Source: Pararhizobium polonicum (GTDB lineage: Bacteria; Pseudomonadota; Alphaproteobacteria; Rhizobiales; Rhizobiaceae). Taken from it: a stretch of 64,000 nucleotides of DNA. Shown here piece by piece: positions 27,549-36,771 of this stretch. The stretch lies in assembly GCF_001687365.1 (NCBI RefSeq), contig NZ_LGLV01000005.1, positions 248,001 through 312,000 of the forward strand, given 5' to 3'. Below the pieces are notes generated by a model, which was not told the DNA's origin, ran no database searches, and saw only the letters and a program-made list of their open reading frames with translations. The translations under genes were made by a program, and so were the position numbers. Position 1 is the stretch's first letter; each line of letters opens with the position of its first letter.

Positions 27549-29222
27549 ATGAACACGGCGGCCCCGCGCATCGCAAATGACAATCGCAGCGAAAACGAAA
27601 TGCCGGCGGCGGCGGCCGTGCCGCAACCGGTCCCACCGCCGCCGGCGCCGATGAGCCCTGCAAGGGCCGCCGTCTACATGGCGTCGTCGCTGCTCCTGTT
27701 TCTGACCCAAGGCCTGGGCATGAACCTGCTCAACGCCAATATCTACCAGCTGCAGGGATCGCTGTCGGCAACGACGGTGGAGATCGCCTGGCTCTCGGCG
27801 GCCTACATGGCGCCCTATGCGTCGATGTCGATCGCCCTGTTCAAGATCCGCTCGCAATACGGCCTGCGCCGTTTCGCCGAGCTCAGCATTGTCTGCTTCG
27901 TCTTTGCCTCGATCCTCAATATCTTCGTCTCCGACCTGCATTCGGCAATCGTCGTGCGCTTCATCAGCGGCATGGCGGCAGCACCCTTGTCGACGCTCGG
28001 CTTCCTCTACATGCTGGAAGCCTTTCCGCCCGCCCGCAAGCTGTCGGTGGGGTTGAGCCTTGCCCTGATGAACACGACGCTGTCGGCGCCACTCGCCCGC
28101 ATCATCTCGCCGTCCTTGATGGACCTCGGCGGCTGGCAGGCGCTCTACACCTTCGAGATGGGCTTTGCGCTGATGGCGCTGCCGGTCGTCTATCTCCTGC
28201 CGCTGACCGCGCCGCCGCGCGCGAAGGTCATCCAGCGGATGGATATTCTCAACTATCTGCTGCTCGCCGTCGGTTTCGGCTGTCTGGCGGTCTTCCTGAC
28301 GCTCGGCCGTCTTTACTGGTGGTTCGAGGTGCCGTGGCTCGGCGTTCTGCTGGCCGTGGCGATCGTTGCCCTGACACTGATGGTCGTTCTCGAACTTCCC
28401 CGCAAAATGCCGCTGATCGACCTGCGCTGGGTCTTCTCGAAAGAGAATATGCACGTGGCCGGCATTCTTCTCCTGTTCCGTGTCGTCAGTTCGGAACAGA
28501 CGACGACGGCGGCGAATTTCTACATGCAACTGGGCCTGCTCAACGATCAGACCCAGACGATGTATGTGATCATTCTCTTGGCCTCGATCGCCGGCGGGCT
28601 TGTCTGCACGGTGCTGATGCTGACGCGCTATGTCGAGACCGCGCATGTGCTGGCGCTGATGCTGATTGCCGGCGGCGCCTTTCTCGACAGCCAGTCGACC
28701 AGCCTGACCCGGCCCGAGCAGATGTATCTCAGCCAGGCGATGGTGGCGGCGGGGGCTGCGATGTTTCTGCCCCCCGTCATGGCCAAGGGCTTTGCCGCGG
28801 CGCTGGCCAGGGGCACCACCTTCCTTGTCAATTTTCTGGTGATCTTCCTGTTTACCCAGAGCCTCGGCTCGCTTCTCGCACAGGCGGCGCTCGGCACCTT
28901 CGTCACCATCCGCGAGAAGTTTCATTCGAACGTGCTGGTTGAACATATCCTGCTGACCAACCCCTTCGTCGCCCAGCGCGTGTCCCAGCTGTCGGCGACC
29001 TATGGCAAGGTCATCACCGACAAGTCACTGCTGAATGCGGAAGGTCTGGTCCTGCTCGGCCAGCAGGTGACGCGTGAGGCCAATATTCTCGCCTATAACG
29101 ATACGTTCCTGGTTATTTCCATCGCCGCCGCCATCGGTCTCGTCCTCTTGCTGGGACATCTGGCCTGGTTGCGTCTCATTCCGCACAAGACAGCCGCGCC
29201 GGCGGTTGCCGCTCAATCCTGA
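27549..29222 (+). CDS. MFS efflux permease, EmrB-like (DHA2)
   Basis: A 557-aa permease with an extended Pro/Ala-rich cytoplasmic N-terminus (about 45 residues) and about 14 hydrophobic segments, the DHA2 layout. The helix 1-2 region carries NANIYQLQGSLSATTVEIAW. It pairs with the adaptor gene 20 bases downstream, so the two would form an EmrAB-type pump across inner membrane and periplasm. ATG 27549 is chosen because it follows the marR stop closely; the frame starts earlier inside marR. Substrates unknown. Confidence 0.87.
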   Translation: MNTAAPRIANDNRSENEMPAAAAVPQPVPPPPAPMSPARAAVYMASSLLLFLTQGLGMNLLNANIYQLQGSLSATTVEIAWLSAAYMAPYASMSIALFKIRSQYGLRRFAELSIVCFVFASILNIFVSDLHSAIVVRFISGMAAAPLSTLGFLYMLEAFPPARKLSVGLSLALMNTTLSAPLARIISPSLMDLGGWQALYTFEMGFALMALPVVYLLPLTAPPRAKVIQRMDILNYLLLAVGFGCLAVFLTLGRLYWWFEVPWLGVLLAVAIVALTLMVVLELPRKMPLIDLRWVFSKENMHVAGILLLFRVVSSEQTTTAANFYMQLGLLNDQTQTMYVIILLASIAGGLVCTVLMLTRYVETAHVLALMLIAGGAFLDSQSTSLTRPEQMYLSQAMVAAGAAMFLPPVMAKGFAAALARGTTFLVNFLVIFLFTQSLGSLLAQAALGTFVTIREKFHSNVLVEHILLTNPFVAQRVSQLSATYGKVITDKSLLNAEGLVLLGQQVTREANILAYNDTFLVISIAAAIGLVLLLGHLAWLRLIPHKTAAPAVAAQS

Positions 29223-29241
29223 TGAGTTCAGAGTTCATGCC

Positions 29242-30297
29242 ATGCTGAAGACACTTCGTTCCCCCGCGACCATCCTGACGCTTCTGGCCGGCTTTGCCGG
29301 CGTGCTGCTGGTTCTCTACGCCTGGCGGTTGCCGCCATTCGCCACGAGCGTCGAGATGACCGACAACGCCTATGTCCGCGGCTATGTGACGATCGTCAGT
29401 CCGCAGCTTTCCGGTTATGCCGCTGCGGTTCCCGTCAAGGATTATGAAATCGTCAGGGCAGGGCAGGTCCTATTGAAGATCGACGACCGGATCTACGCCC
29501 AGAAGCTGGCGCAGGCGCAGGGAACGCTGGATACCCAGAAAGCATCGCTGTCCAATTCCTATCAGCAGGAGCTGTCGGCAAAGGCCAGCATCACCGCCAG
29601 CCAAGCCGCGCGCGACAGCGCCGTTGCCACACTGACCCGCGCCCAGCAGTCCTGGGACCGCATCCGGCCGCTGGCCGAAAAGGGCATCACCACATCCAGC
29701 GATGTCGATACCGCCCGGGCCACCCTTGAGCAGGCAAAGGCCGGTGTCGCGCAGGCGACGGCCGCGATCGAGGTTGCGCAGCAGAATCTCAACACCACGA
29801 TCGGCTCGCGCGCCGGGCTCGAGGCTGGCGTGCGCAGCGCCGAGGCGGCGGTGCAGCTGGCGCAGATCGATCTCGACAACACGACGGTGACGGCACCGCA
29901 GGACGGAACGCTCGGCGAAGTCGGTGTGCGGCTCGGGCAATATGTGACGGCCGGCACGCAGCTGATGGCCATCGTGCCGAAGGATGTCTGGATCATCGCC
30001 AATTTCAAGGAAACCCAGCTCGACGGCATGAAGATCGGCCAGCCGGTGGTCTTCAACGTCGATGCCCTGAACAAGGCGCGGCTGAACGGCCATGTCGAGC
30101 GCTTCTCGCCGGCTGCCGGTTCCGAATTCAGCGTTATCCGCGCCGACAATGCCACCGGCAACTTCACCAAGGTCGCCCAGCGCGTCGGCGTGCGGGTCTC
30201 GATCGATCCCGGCCAGCCGCTGGCCGGCCAGCTGGCGCCGGGCATGTCCGTCGAGGTGCGCATCGACAAGGCCGCCGAGCCGCAGCTGGCGGAGTAG
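29242..30297 (+). CDS. HlyD/EmrA-family membrane fusion protein
   Basis: A 351-aa periplasmic adaptor with one N-terminal membrane anchor, the lipoyl half-motif DNAYVRGYVTIVSPQLSGYA near 40-60, a long coiled-coil hairpin (residues about 90-200), and the second lipoyl/beta-barrel segment VTAPQDGTLGEVGVRLGQYV. It would link the upstream MFS pump to an outer-membrane channel, which is not encoded here. A strong terminator follows. Confidence 0.89.
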   Translation: MLKTLRSPATILTLLAGFAGVLLVLYAWRLPPFATSVEMTDNAYVRGYVTIVSPQLSGYAAAVPVKDYEIVRAGQVLLKIDDRIYAQKLAQAQGTLDTQKASLSNSYQQELSAKASITASQAARDSAVATLTRAQQSWDRIRPLAEKGITTSSDVDTARATLEQAKAGVAQATAAIEVAQQNLNTTIGSRAGLEAGVRSAEAAVQLAQIDLDNTTVTAPQDGTLGEVGVRLGQYVTAGTQLMAIVPKDVWIIANFKETQLDGMKIGQPVVFNVDALNKARLNGHVERFSPAAGSEFSVIRADNATGNFTKVAQRVGVRVSIDPGQPLAGQLAPGMSVEVRIDKAAEPQLAE

Positions 30298-30321
30298 GGC
30301 TCACACGCCATTCCTGAAACG

Positions 30322-30355
30322 CGAAAGGCCCGCGACGGAAATCGCGGGCCTTTCG
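30322..30355. terminator. Bidirectional terminator between efflux operon and rplI
   Basis: CGAAAGGCCCGCGA pairs with TCGCGGGCCTTTCG across a six-base loop, serving the emrA-like gene on plus and the convergent rplI operon on minus. Confidence 0.85.
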
Positions 30356-30408
30356 TTTATGTCTGTTCGGCAAGCCGGGCGCCGTATTGGCGCCCGTCGC
30401 TGTGACGA

Positions 30409-30984
30409 TTACTCGTCTTCGCCTTCGAATTCGGCTTCCGGGTTGAAGAAGTCTTCCGGCTTCAGGGCATCTTCGTCAACGCCGTAGATGGCGTCGGCCG
30501 ATGTCAGGCTTTCGCCCTTGAGCTGGCGTTCTGCTTCTTCAGCCGAACGGGCAACGTTCATCTGAACCTTGATTTCGACTTCGGCATGGAGGTGCAGGAC
30601 AACGTCGTGCAGGCCGATGGTCTTGATCGGGTTGTTGAGGTCGACCTGGTTGCGGCCGATGTTGAAGCCTTCAGCGGCCAGAACGTCGACGATATCGCGG
30701 GCAGCGACCGAACCGTAGAGCTGACCGGTTTCGCCGGCCGAGCGGACGACGATGAAGGACTTGCCGCCCAGCGTTTCGGCAACGGCCTGTGCTTCGGACT
30801 TGCGCTCGAGGTTGCGGGCTTCGAGCGTCGAACGTTCGGCTTCGAAACGCTTCTTGTTGGCTTCGTTGGCGCGCAGCGCCTTGCCGAGCGGCAGCAGGTA
30901 GTTACGGGCAAAGCCGTCGCGAACCTTGACGGTTTCGCCCATCTGGCCGAGCTTGGCAACGCGTTCGAGAAGAATGACTTGCAT
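30409..30984 (-). CDS. rplI: 50S ribosomal protein L9
   Basis: A 191-aa protein with the L9 N-terminal domain [16 protein letters not shown] and [13 protein letters not shown], a central helix, and the C-terminal RNA-binding domain. The acidic tail beyond residue 150 ([10 protein letters not shown]) is longer than in E. coli, as usual in rhizobia. AAGGAT precedes the ATG. Last gene of the rpsF-rpsR-DUF2232-rplI operon. Confidence 0.95.
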   Translation of the reverse strand: MQVILLERVAKLGQMGETVKVRDGFARNYLLPLGKALRANEANKKRFEAERSTLEARNLERKSEAQAVAETLGGKSFIVVRSAGETGQLYGSVAARDIVDVLAAEGFNIGRNQVDLNNPIKTIGLHDVVLHLHAEVEIKVQMNVARSAEEAERQLKGESLTSADAIYGVDEDALKPEDFFNPEAEFEGEDE

Positions 30985-31009
30985 GGGATAGATCCTTTCG
31001 TGTGTCTGT

Positions 31010-31987
31010 TCAGAGGTCTTTTGTTTCAGTGTCAGTGGTTTTCCCCGCCGGCGACAGCGCAATGGCGCGCCGCGTGTCCATCAGACCCGACAGGAGAAAG
31101 AAGAATGCCGGGATCGTGAAGACGAGGACCGACAGATAGCCAAGCCACAGCACGGGCAGCCGCCAGGACTTGCCGCGTGTGCGGAAATGGAAGACGGCGA
31201 AGCCGGACAGCAGGAAGCCTGCGCCGAAGGTGCCGCAGACGAGCGCGCCGACGATAGCCGGGGCGCCGCCCATGAAGGCCAGAACCAGGCCGCCGAGGAA
31301 GGCGAAGATCGCGAAGCGGTGCATGCGCAGCGTCGAGGGCATGTCCTCGCGCGGACGCAGGCTCTTGCCCGACGTCTGGACGATGCGGGTGGCGACGTAA
31401 TAGGCGGCAAACAGCATCAACACCCAGATCGCGCCCTGCGCCATCGGCAGGACGACGCCGAAGATCGACTTGATCTGGGCGATCGAGGCCGCATCCGGAT
31501 TGTAGAGCGGCTGCTGTTCCTTGAGCGCCGACATCACCAGGTCGATCATCTGGTCGGACATCGTGCCGTCATAGCCGATGATGGCGCCGACGACGATCAT
31601 GGCGATGGTGACCAGCACGGCCAGATGGGTGAGGATATCCGACAGCGGATACCAGGCCAGCGCCCCATCGGGGCCGCCCAGTTCGGATGCCGGCCGCGCC
31701 AGATTGGCAAGGTGGCTGAGCCAGGCGGCGGGAATGAGGGTGATGACGGCAATCAGCAGCGCAAACCAGGGCGAGACGATCGCGGCGCTCGTCAGGGCCG
31801 CAACGACGACGGCGGCGATTGCCGCTGCATTGCCCCAGCCGAGGCCGGCAATGAGGATGGGCAGGGCGGACGCGGCATAAAGCACGATCGCAAACGACGA
31901 CTGCGTGTTCGCGCCCAGCGTAAGCAGGGCGGCGGTCACGCCGGCGAGGGCGCCGGTCAACAGCGATGTCTTGTTCAGGTTCTTCAC
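31010..31987 (-). CDS. DUF2232 polytopic membrane protein
   Basis: A 325-aa protein with about eight hydrophobic segments (for example [10 protein letters not shown] and [11 protein letters not shown] near the middle) and no catalytic motif recognised. Genes of this family sit between rpsR and rplI in many alphaproteobacteria, matching the layout here, but the function is unknown. The GTG at 31987 is chosen because it is preceded by AGGACAG and gives an early first membrane segment; the longer frame upstream overlaps a palindrome-containing gap. Confidence 0.75.
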   Translation of the reverse strand: MKNLNKTSLLTGALAGVTAALLTLGANTQSSFAIVLYAASALPILIAGLGWGNAAAIAAVVVAALTSAAIVSPWFALLIAVITLIPAAWLSHLANLARPASELGGPDGALAWYPLSDILTHLAVLVTIAMIVVGAIIGYDGTMSDQMIDLVMSALKEQQPLYNPDAASIAQIKSIFGVVLPMAQGAIWVLMLFAAYYVATRIVQTSGKSLRPREDMPSTLRMHRFAIFAFLGGLVLAFMGGAPAIVGALVCGTFGAGFLLSGFAVFHFRTRGKSWRLPVLWLGYLSVLVFTIPAFFFLLSGLMDTRRAIALSPAGKTTDTETKDL

Positions 31988-32022
31988 GGTCGCTGTCCTG
32001 CTTTTCAAGCAGTTAGAGGCAA

Positions 32023-32037
32023 TTCTTGAATCAAGAA
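32023..32037. promoter_or_regulatory. Short perfect palindrome before DUF2232 gene
   Basis: TTCTTGA-A-TCAAGAA is an exact 15-base dyad 36 bases upstream of the DUF2232 start, in the 200-base gap after rpsR. It may be an operator or the tip of an RNA hairpin; no regulator can be named. Confidence 0.35.
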
Positions 32038-32187
32038 CGGAGCCCCAACATGGGTTTGAGCGCATGTGCGCCGGTGTTTCCGATCCGCGCCCAACGCGGA
32101 AGGGAGAAGGTGAGGCGATGCCGATGGCGTTTCGCCTCACCTTGAGTCGACCTACGCAGAGTCAGGAGACCTGCGCAGAACCATGCA

Positions 32188-32436
32188 TTAGGACATGACG
32201 TAAGGCAGGAGGCCGAGGAAGCGGGCGCGCTTGATGGCCTGGGCCAGTTCGCGCTGCTTCTTCTGGGACACTGCCGTGATACGCGAAGGAACGATCTTGC
32301 CGCGCTCGGAAATGTAGCGCTGCAGCAGACGGATGTCCTTGTAGTCGATCTTCGGAGCGTTGGCGCCGGAGAAGGGGCAGGTCTTGCGGCGGCGATGGAA
32401 CGGGCGGCGAGCCGGAGCGGATAGTGTATCAGCCAT
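32188..32436 (-). CDS. rpsR: 30S ribosomal protein S18
   Basis: An 82-aa protein with the S18 core [20 protein letters not shown] and [20 protein letters not shown]. It binds S6 in the platform of the small subunit; the partner gene rpsF lies 11 bases upstream in the same operon. Confidence 0.96.
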   Translation of the reverse strand: MADTLSAPARRPFHRRRKTCPFSGANAPKIDYKDIRLLQRYISERGKIVPSRITAVSQKKQRELAQAIKRARFLGLLPYVMS

Positions 32437-32447
32437 AATTTCTCTCC

Positions 32448-32897
32448 TTATGCCCGGTCTTCGCGCGGACGGCGCGGACGGTCTTCACGATCACCACGGT
32501 CCGGGCGCGGACCACGGTCGCCGAATCCGCCACGGTCAGGACGGTCGCCATCGCGGCGCGGACGGTCGTCACGGTCGCGCTTCTGCATCATGGCGGACGG
32601 GCCGTCTTCATGCTTTTCAACAGCGATGGTCATGTAACGAAGAATGTCTTCGTTGATGCGCATCTGGCGCTCGATCTCGTGAACGGCCGGTGCCGGAGCA
32701 TCGATGTCCATCAGAACGTAGTGAGCCTTGCGGTTCTTGTTGATGCGGTACGTCAGGGACTTGAGGCCCCAGTTTTCGACGCGCCCGACTTTTCCGCCGT
32801 TAGCTTCCAGTACACCCTTGTACTGTTCGACGAGAGCGTCGACCTGCTGTGCGGAAATATCCTGCCGGGCAAGGAATACATGTTCATAAAGAGCCAT
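32448..32897 (-). CDS. rpsF: 30S ribosomal protein S6 with charged RD/RG-rich tail
   Basis: A 149-aa S6 protein: the N-terminal 100 residues are the standard fold ([35 protein letters not shown]). The last 40 or so residues are a low-complexity Arg/Asp/Gly tail ([18 protein letters not shown]), much longer than the E. coli glutamate tail. First gene of a four-gene operon, behind a leader of about 215 bases with hairpins. Confidence 0.95.
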   Translation of the reverse strand: MALYEHVFLARQDISAQQVDALVEQYKGVLEANGGKVGRVENWGLKSLTYRINKNRKAHYVLMDIDAPAPAVHEIERQMRINEDILRYMTIAVEKHEDGPSAMMQKRDRDDRPRRDGDRPDRGGFGDRGPRPDRGDREDRPRRPREDRA

Positions 32898-33111
32898 GAG
32901 GCTTTGCCTTTCTTGCGTTAATCGTCACCCGGGCCCTAGCGGCTAAGCCTCAACGACTGTTCCAGTGGCTGCAGGCAGCCGGCAAGAAAGTGTTGTTTCG
33001 AGACGGTCGAGAGCGGAGACACGGGAGGCTGGACCCCTTTAGGTCCTGACAGGTCTCTTACGGGAGACCGGCCCTCCGTTCAGCCACCAGCCAGAAGACC
33101 GGGTGTTGCGA
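32898..33111 (-). ncRNA. Predicted long 5' leader of the rpsF operon
   Basis: Between the predicted start site and rpsF lie about 215 transcribed bases with clear stem-loops, including GGTCTCTTA/CGGGAGACC (33052-33069) and GGACC/GGTCC (33031-33046). In other bacteria the S6:S18 complex binds such leaders to control the operon; that role here is inferred and the known motif was not matched base by base. Confidence 0.4.
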
Positions 33112-33119
33112 ACAGCGCG

Positions 33120-33147
33120 CTTATACGCATTTTCGCGCCGGAAGCAA
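33120..33147 (-). promoter_or_regulatory. Predicted promoter of the rpsF operon
   Basis: On the minus strand TTGCTT (33142-33147), a 16-base spacer and TATAAG (33120-33125) form a good vegetative promoter, placing the start near 33112. Confidence 0.55.
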
Positions 33148-33191
33148 GGGGCGAGGGGAAATTTGGAGCGAGGTACGGCGTGCCCGGTCTT

Positions 33192-33385
33192 TCCCTCCCC
33201 CTTGTGGGGAGGGTGGCCCAACGGGCCGGGAGGGGTTCTTCACCCTCCCCTTGAGGGGGAGGGTCGGAGCGAAGCTCCGGGGTGGGGTGATCTGCGGCAT
33301 ATGCAATGGACTGTGGCGTGCGCGGCGGTCACCCCCACCCGCCGCTTCGCGGCCACCTCCCCCCTCAAGGGGGAGGTGGGTGATC
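33192..33385. repeat. Composite palindromic intergenic repeat
   Basis: Several GC-rich hairpins follow each other: CCCTCCCCCTTGTGGGGAGGG; CCTCCCCTTGAGGGGGAGG; GGAGCGAAGCTCC; and the inverted block CCTCCCCCCTCAAGGGGGAGG. The two outer CCTCCCC blocks are in inverted orientation, as in rhizobial mosaic repeats. No gene is supported in it. Confidence 0.7.
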
Positions 33386-33480
33386 CACAACGTCCCGTAG
33401 CCACGCGCGAAACATTCGCCGTGGGTTTTCAAAGAGCAGGTGGCCGGGGCACAACGTATGCCTCAGAGTAGAATAGTAGG

Positions 33481-33987
33481 TGACACACGCCGTGCCCCGT
33501 TTCGGTGTCTTTTGCCGCGCTTCTCAGGTTCTTCTACGCTTTTGCCTCTTGTGAAGGAAAAAGCCTCCAATGCCCCGGCCCGGCCGCTTATCCGCCAGGC
33601 CTTTCAATGAGGCGGGGTTTAGCCCTGGACCCATGGACGGCAAAGCCGTCCGGCGGGGTGAACCGCCCGTGGTGTGGCTACCCGGCACGCCCGATCCGCT
33701 TTCACGAACCGGAGGAGAACCGCCTTTCACGCAGCCCCGGGGATTTGACGCGCGTTTCGCCAAACCGTCCGGGCACCGGCCCCGCCTCGCCGGCAACGCA
33801 ATCCGGTGTATCCTCGGCGGAACGAAGTCATGATGGCATGGAACGAAAGGGCGGGGATTTGCGGGGATGAAATTTTTCTGTGAAAGGCCGTGCCCAGCCC
33901 AATGCGGTCATTCGAGGTGCGAATTGCTGTCTTAAAACTGCAAGAATGGGAGTGATATTGGTTTCCGGTCGCGATCGGAACGAATGT
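33481..33987. other. Unassigned GC-rich intergenic stretch
   Basis: The first 380 bases are open in three frames (two plus, one minus), with strong local pairing (for example ACGGCAAAGCCGT and CGGCGGGGTGAACCGCC). None of the translations resembles a known protein to me, and stop-free GC-rich DNA explains the frames. It may be a structured RNA, an eroded repeat or an unknown small gene. The final 100 bases are AT-richer and serve as upstream region for the MFS gene. Confidence 0.5.
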
Positions 33988-35190
33988 ATGGACAAGTCTG
34001 GATCAGAGGCGAGGGTCGTGTTGCCCTTGATCGTCCTCTCGGTCGCCCAGTTGATTGGTTGGGGCACGGTCAGTTTTTCGGCTGTTGTCAGCCGGGAAAT
34101 GGCGGCGGATCTGAACGTCGATATATCGACGATATTTGCCGGAACCACCGTTTTCTACGTCACGATGGGCGCTTGCGCTCCTTTGCTCTCGCGCCTTTTG
34201 ACCAGTGCTGGTGCGCGCCGGGTCATGATCGGCGGAACGGTGTTTTCGGCGTGCGGCTTGGCCGTTCTGTCATTCTCGCATTCGCCCATCACCTATTTTC
34301 TGGGGTGGCTGGTTCTCGGTGCTGCGGGAAGCGCTACGCTCACCACGCCAGCCCACATCCTTCTCAACGAGATCGCCGGCCGCAATGCTGCGCGCGCGAT
34401 TGCCACCTTGATGCTGGTCTCCGGCCTGTACGGCACGGTGTTTTGGCCTCTCACCTCGTTCCTGTCGGAGGAAATTGGTTGGCGCGGCACGTGTGAAGCC
34501 TATGCCGTGGTCATGATCGTGGTTTGCCTGCCGCTTTACAGCTTCGGTTTGCCGCGCAGGAGCAAAGCCCCACTCGATATCAACGCGGCAACATCCCGGA
34601 GCTCGGCAAAGCCGTATGATCCGACATTCTATCTCATCGTCACTGCCATCGCGCTCAATGCGTTTATCACGTTTGGTTTTAGCGCCATTTTGATCGAGTT
34701 GCTGAAAGCGGAAGGTTTAAGCGCTTCGCAGGCTTTGGCTTTCGGTTCTGCGCTGGGAATCGTGCAAATTGGTGCCCGAGGGCTGAATATCATCGTCGGA
34801 AGACGATGGGATGGCGTGACGATGGGAGTGGTCTCGTCGGCAATTCTGTGCGTATCGCTCGCCGTCCTTCTGGCAGCTCAGGGCTCAACGGTGGCCATCG
34901 CCGTTTTCCTGGTGCTGTATGGCATAAGCGGCGGGGCGCTCGCCGTTGCAAGGGCGACCATTCCGCTTGTCTTCTATGACAAGGGTGAGTTTGCAAAAGC
35001 GCTGTCGCGGATCGCGCTGCCATTGAACTGGATATCGGCGATCTCTCCTCCGGTATTAATTTCGCTGATGACCAATCTGGGGAGCAGTGCCGTGTTGATC
35101 GCATGTCTGGTTTGCTCTTGCAGCGCCATCCTCGTATTGTTTTTACTCAGGAATCGCCGCCCCATAAGCGAGGCCGTCGTCGGCGCATAG
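33988..35190 (+). CDS. MFS transporter
   Basis: A 400-aa protein with about twelve membrane helices, starting LPLIVLSVAQLIGWGTVSF, resembling the oxalate/formate or YbfB-like branch of the major facilitator superfamily. GGAA lies before ATG 33988; upstream ATGs at 33946 and 33880 are in frame but would add a non-hydrophobic leader. Third-position GC is lower than in the ribosomal and fab genes on either side, suggesting an accessory gene. Substrate unknown. Confidence 0.78.
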   Translation: MDKSGSEARVVLPLIVLSVAQLIGWGTVSFSAVVSREMAADLNVDISTIFAGTTVFYVTMGACAPLLSRLLTSAGARRVMIGGTVFSACGLAVLSFSHSPITYFLGWLVLGAAGSATLTTPAHILLNEIAGRNAARAIATLMLVSGLYGTVFWPLTSFLSEEIGWRGTCEAYAVVMIVVCLPLYSFGLPRRSKAPLDINAATSRSSAKPYDPTFYLIVTAIALNAFITFGFSAILIELLKAEGLSASQALAFGSALGIVQIGARGLNIIVGRRWDGVTMGVVSSAILCVSLAVLLAAQGSTVAIAVFLVLYGISGGALAVARATIPLVFYDKGEFAKALSRIALPLNWISAISPPVLISLMTNLGSSAVLIACLVCSCSAILVLFLLRNRRPISEAVVGA

Positions 35191-35240
35191 ACGTTGAAGC
35201 AGTGATTGTAGTCCAGTTTCGCAAAGGCAACATCGAAATC

Positions 35241-35633
35241 ATGAACGAGATTGCCCTTGCCGGGTTTGGTCGCCTTGCGTTTGCTGCGGCTGTCGGAAAT
35301 CAAATTGCATTGGCTATATCAGCGTTTTGCGGCTGGGAAATTACGCCGCTGATATCGATTGTCGGAATCGCCGTATATGTTTATTGGGATTGGAATTATG
35401 CAGACTGGACGATGTCGCTGACCCCGGGTCAATCAAACTTCACCAGGGAAGATAAAAAGCAGCTGTATATTTCGTCTTTTATCTTTGCAGTGCCACTTCT
35501 TTGGCTGGCGATTCCTCATAGCCTAAACGGGATAGGTTCCGAATTTTCGTTCTGGTGGGCGGCGAATGTTGTCAATCTTGCCGCGATCGTTGGCGCAAGT
35601 TTGCTTCAGCTGTTCAAACACTACAAGATTTAG
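35241..35633 (+). CDS. Small polytopic membrane protein, unknown
   Basis: A 130-aa protein with three or four hydrophobic segments (LAFAAAVGNQIALAI; ITPLISIVGIAVYVYW; ISSFIFAVPLLWLAI; NVVNLAAIVGASLLQLF), mostly helical, and no recognised family. ATG 35241 is chosen because the preceding 46 codons overlap the end of the MFS gene in another frame. AT-richer than its neighbours; it may share an operon with the MFS gene 50 bases upstream. Confidence 0.55.
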   Translation: MNEIALAGFGRLAFAAAVGNQIALAISAFCGWEITPLISIVGIAVYVYWDWNYADWTMSLTPGQSNFTREDKKQLYISSFIFAVPLLWLAIPHSLNGIGSEFSFWWAANVVNLAAIVGASLLQLFKHYKI

Positions 35634-35727
35634 GACATCTCGGCGGGCTGGCCAAGCTGGTTGCGCCGAACCGTCAATCCAGTCGAGGGACGCTGCTCGA
35701 CCGAAGCGCCACCCCAACTCTCATCCC

Positions 35728-36771
35728 TCAAATCGGTGCCGGAAACGCCCTATGCAGCCGTGCAATCCCCTGCATCACCTCGGCCGACAGCACCACGTCC
35801 TTCGCCCCGATATCCGTCTTCAGCTGCTCCATGCTGGTCGCGCCGATGATCACCGCGGTCATGAAGGGGCGGGTGAGGCTGAAGGCGAGCTGCATCTGGG
35901 CGAGGTTGAGGTTGTGGGTCTTGGCAAGATCAGCATAGGCGCTGACGGCGGCGTTCTGGTACTCTGTATAGCGGCCGCCGAGGTCGCCGTTGATGGACAG
36001 GCGGGAGCCGTCCGGGCGGGCGCCGTTCAGGTATTTGCCGGACAGTAGGCCGGCGGCAAGCGGCGAATAGGCGAGCAGGCCGACATTTTCATGGTGGCTG
36101 ACTTCGGCAAGGTCGAGGTCGAAGGTGCGGTAGAGGAAATTGTATTCGTTCTGCAGCGAGGCGATGCGCGGCAGGCCGTGTTTCTCGGCGAGATCAAGCA
36201 TCTTCATCGTGCCCCAGGCGGTGTCGTTCGACAGGCCGATGGCGCGCACCTTGCCTTCCTTGACGAAGGCGCCGAGCGTTTCGAGGATGGCAAGCAGGTC
36301 GTCGTGAACGGCGGCGGTGTCCTGACGCGAGGGATCGTAGTTCCAGGACTGGCGGAAATGATAGTGGCCGCGGTTCGGCCAGTGCATCTGGTAGAGATCG
36401 ACATGGTCGGTCTGCAGCCGCTTCAGGCTGGTCTCCAGCGCCTCGCGCATGGTTTTGGGGCTGGCCGGCGCGCCATTGCGGATATAGGGGCGGCCGGGAC
36501 CGGCGATCTTGGTGGCGACGACGATGTCATTGCGCTTGCCGCTTTTCTTCAGCCAGGTGCCGATATAGTCTTCGGTCAGGCCCATCGTCTCCGGCCCGGC
36601 GGGCGTGACGGGGTAAAGCTCGGCGGTATCGAAGAAGTTGACGCCCTGACCGACGGCATAATCCATCTGCTGATGGGCTTCGGCTTCGCTGTTCTGCGTG
36701 CCCCAGGTCATGGTGCCCAGGCAGATTTCCGAAACTGTGATGCCGGTGCGGCCGAGTGTGTTGTAGCGCAT
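35728..36771 (-). CDS. tas: Tas-like NADP(H)-dependent aldo-keto reductase
   Basis: A 347-aa TIM-barrel reductase, the same length as E. coli Tas and sharing its pattern: GTMTWGTQNSEAEAHQQMDY, FFDTAELYPV, TKIAGPGRP, LYQMHWPNRG and GATSMEQLKT. The catalytic Tyr and Lys of AKRs fit the AELYP and TKIAG segments. The ATG at 36771 is set by family register. It is divergent from fabD. Confidence 0.88.
   Translation of the reverse strand: MRYNTLGRTGITVSEICLGTMTWGTQNSEAEAHQQMDYAVGQGVNFFDTAELYPVTPAGPETMGLTEDYIGTWLKKSGKRNDIVVATKIAGPGRPYIRNGAPASPKTMREALETSLKRLQTDHVDLYQMHWPNRGHYHFRQSWNYDPSRQDTAAVHDDLLAILETLGAFVKEGKVRAIGLSNDTAWGTMKMLDLAEKHGLPRIASLQNEYNFLYRTFDLDLAEVSHHENVGLLAYSPLAAGLLSGKYLNGARPDGSRLSINGDLGGRYTEYQNAAVSAYADLAKTHNLNLAQMQLAFSLTRPFMTAVIIGATSMEQLKTDIGAKDVVLSAEVMQGIARLHRAFPAPI

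Noticed and set aside
33570-33833. 87-codon plus-strand frame in the unassigned GC-rich stretch
   Set aside because: Two other frames are equally open and no ribosome site or recognised protein supports it; kept as an unexplained stretch instead.
35640-35727. Possible copied 3' end beside tas, tested for the same pattern as cimA and holC
   Set aside because: No similarity to the tas 3' end was found in the neighbouring intergenic DNA.
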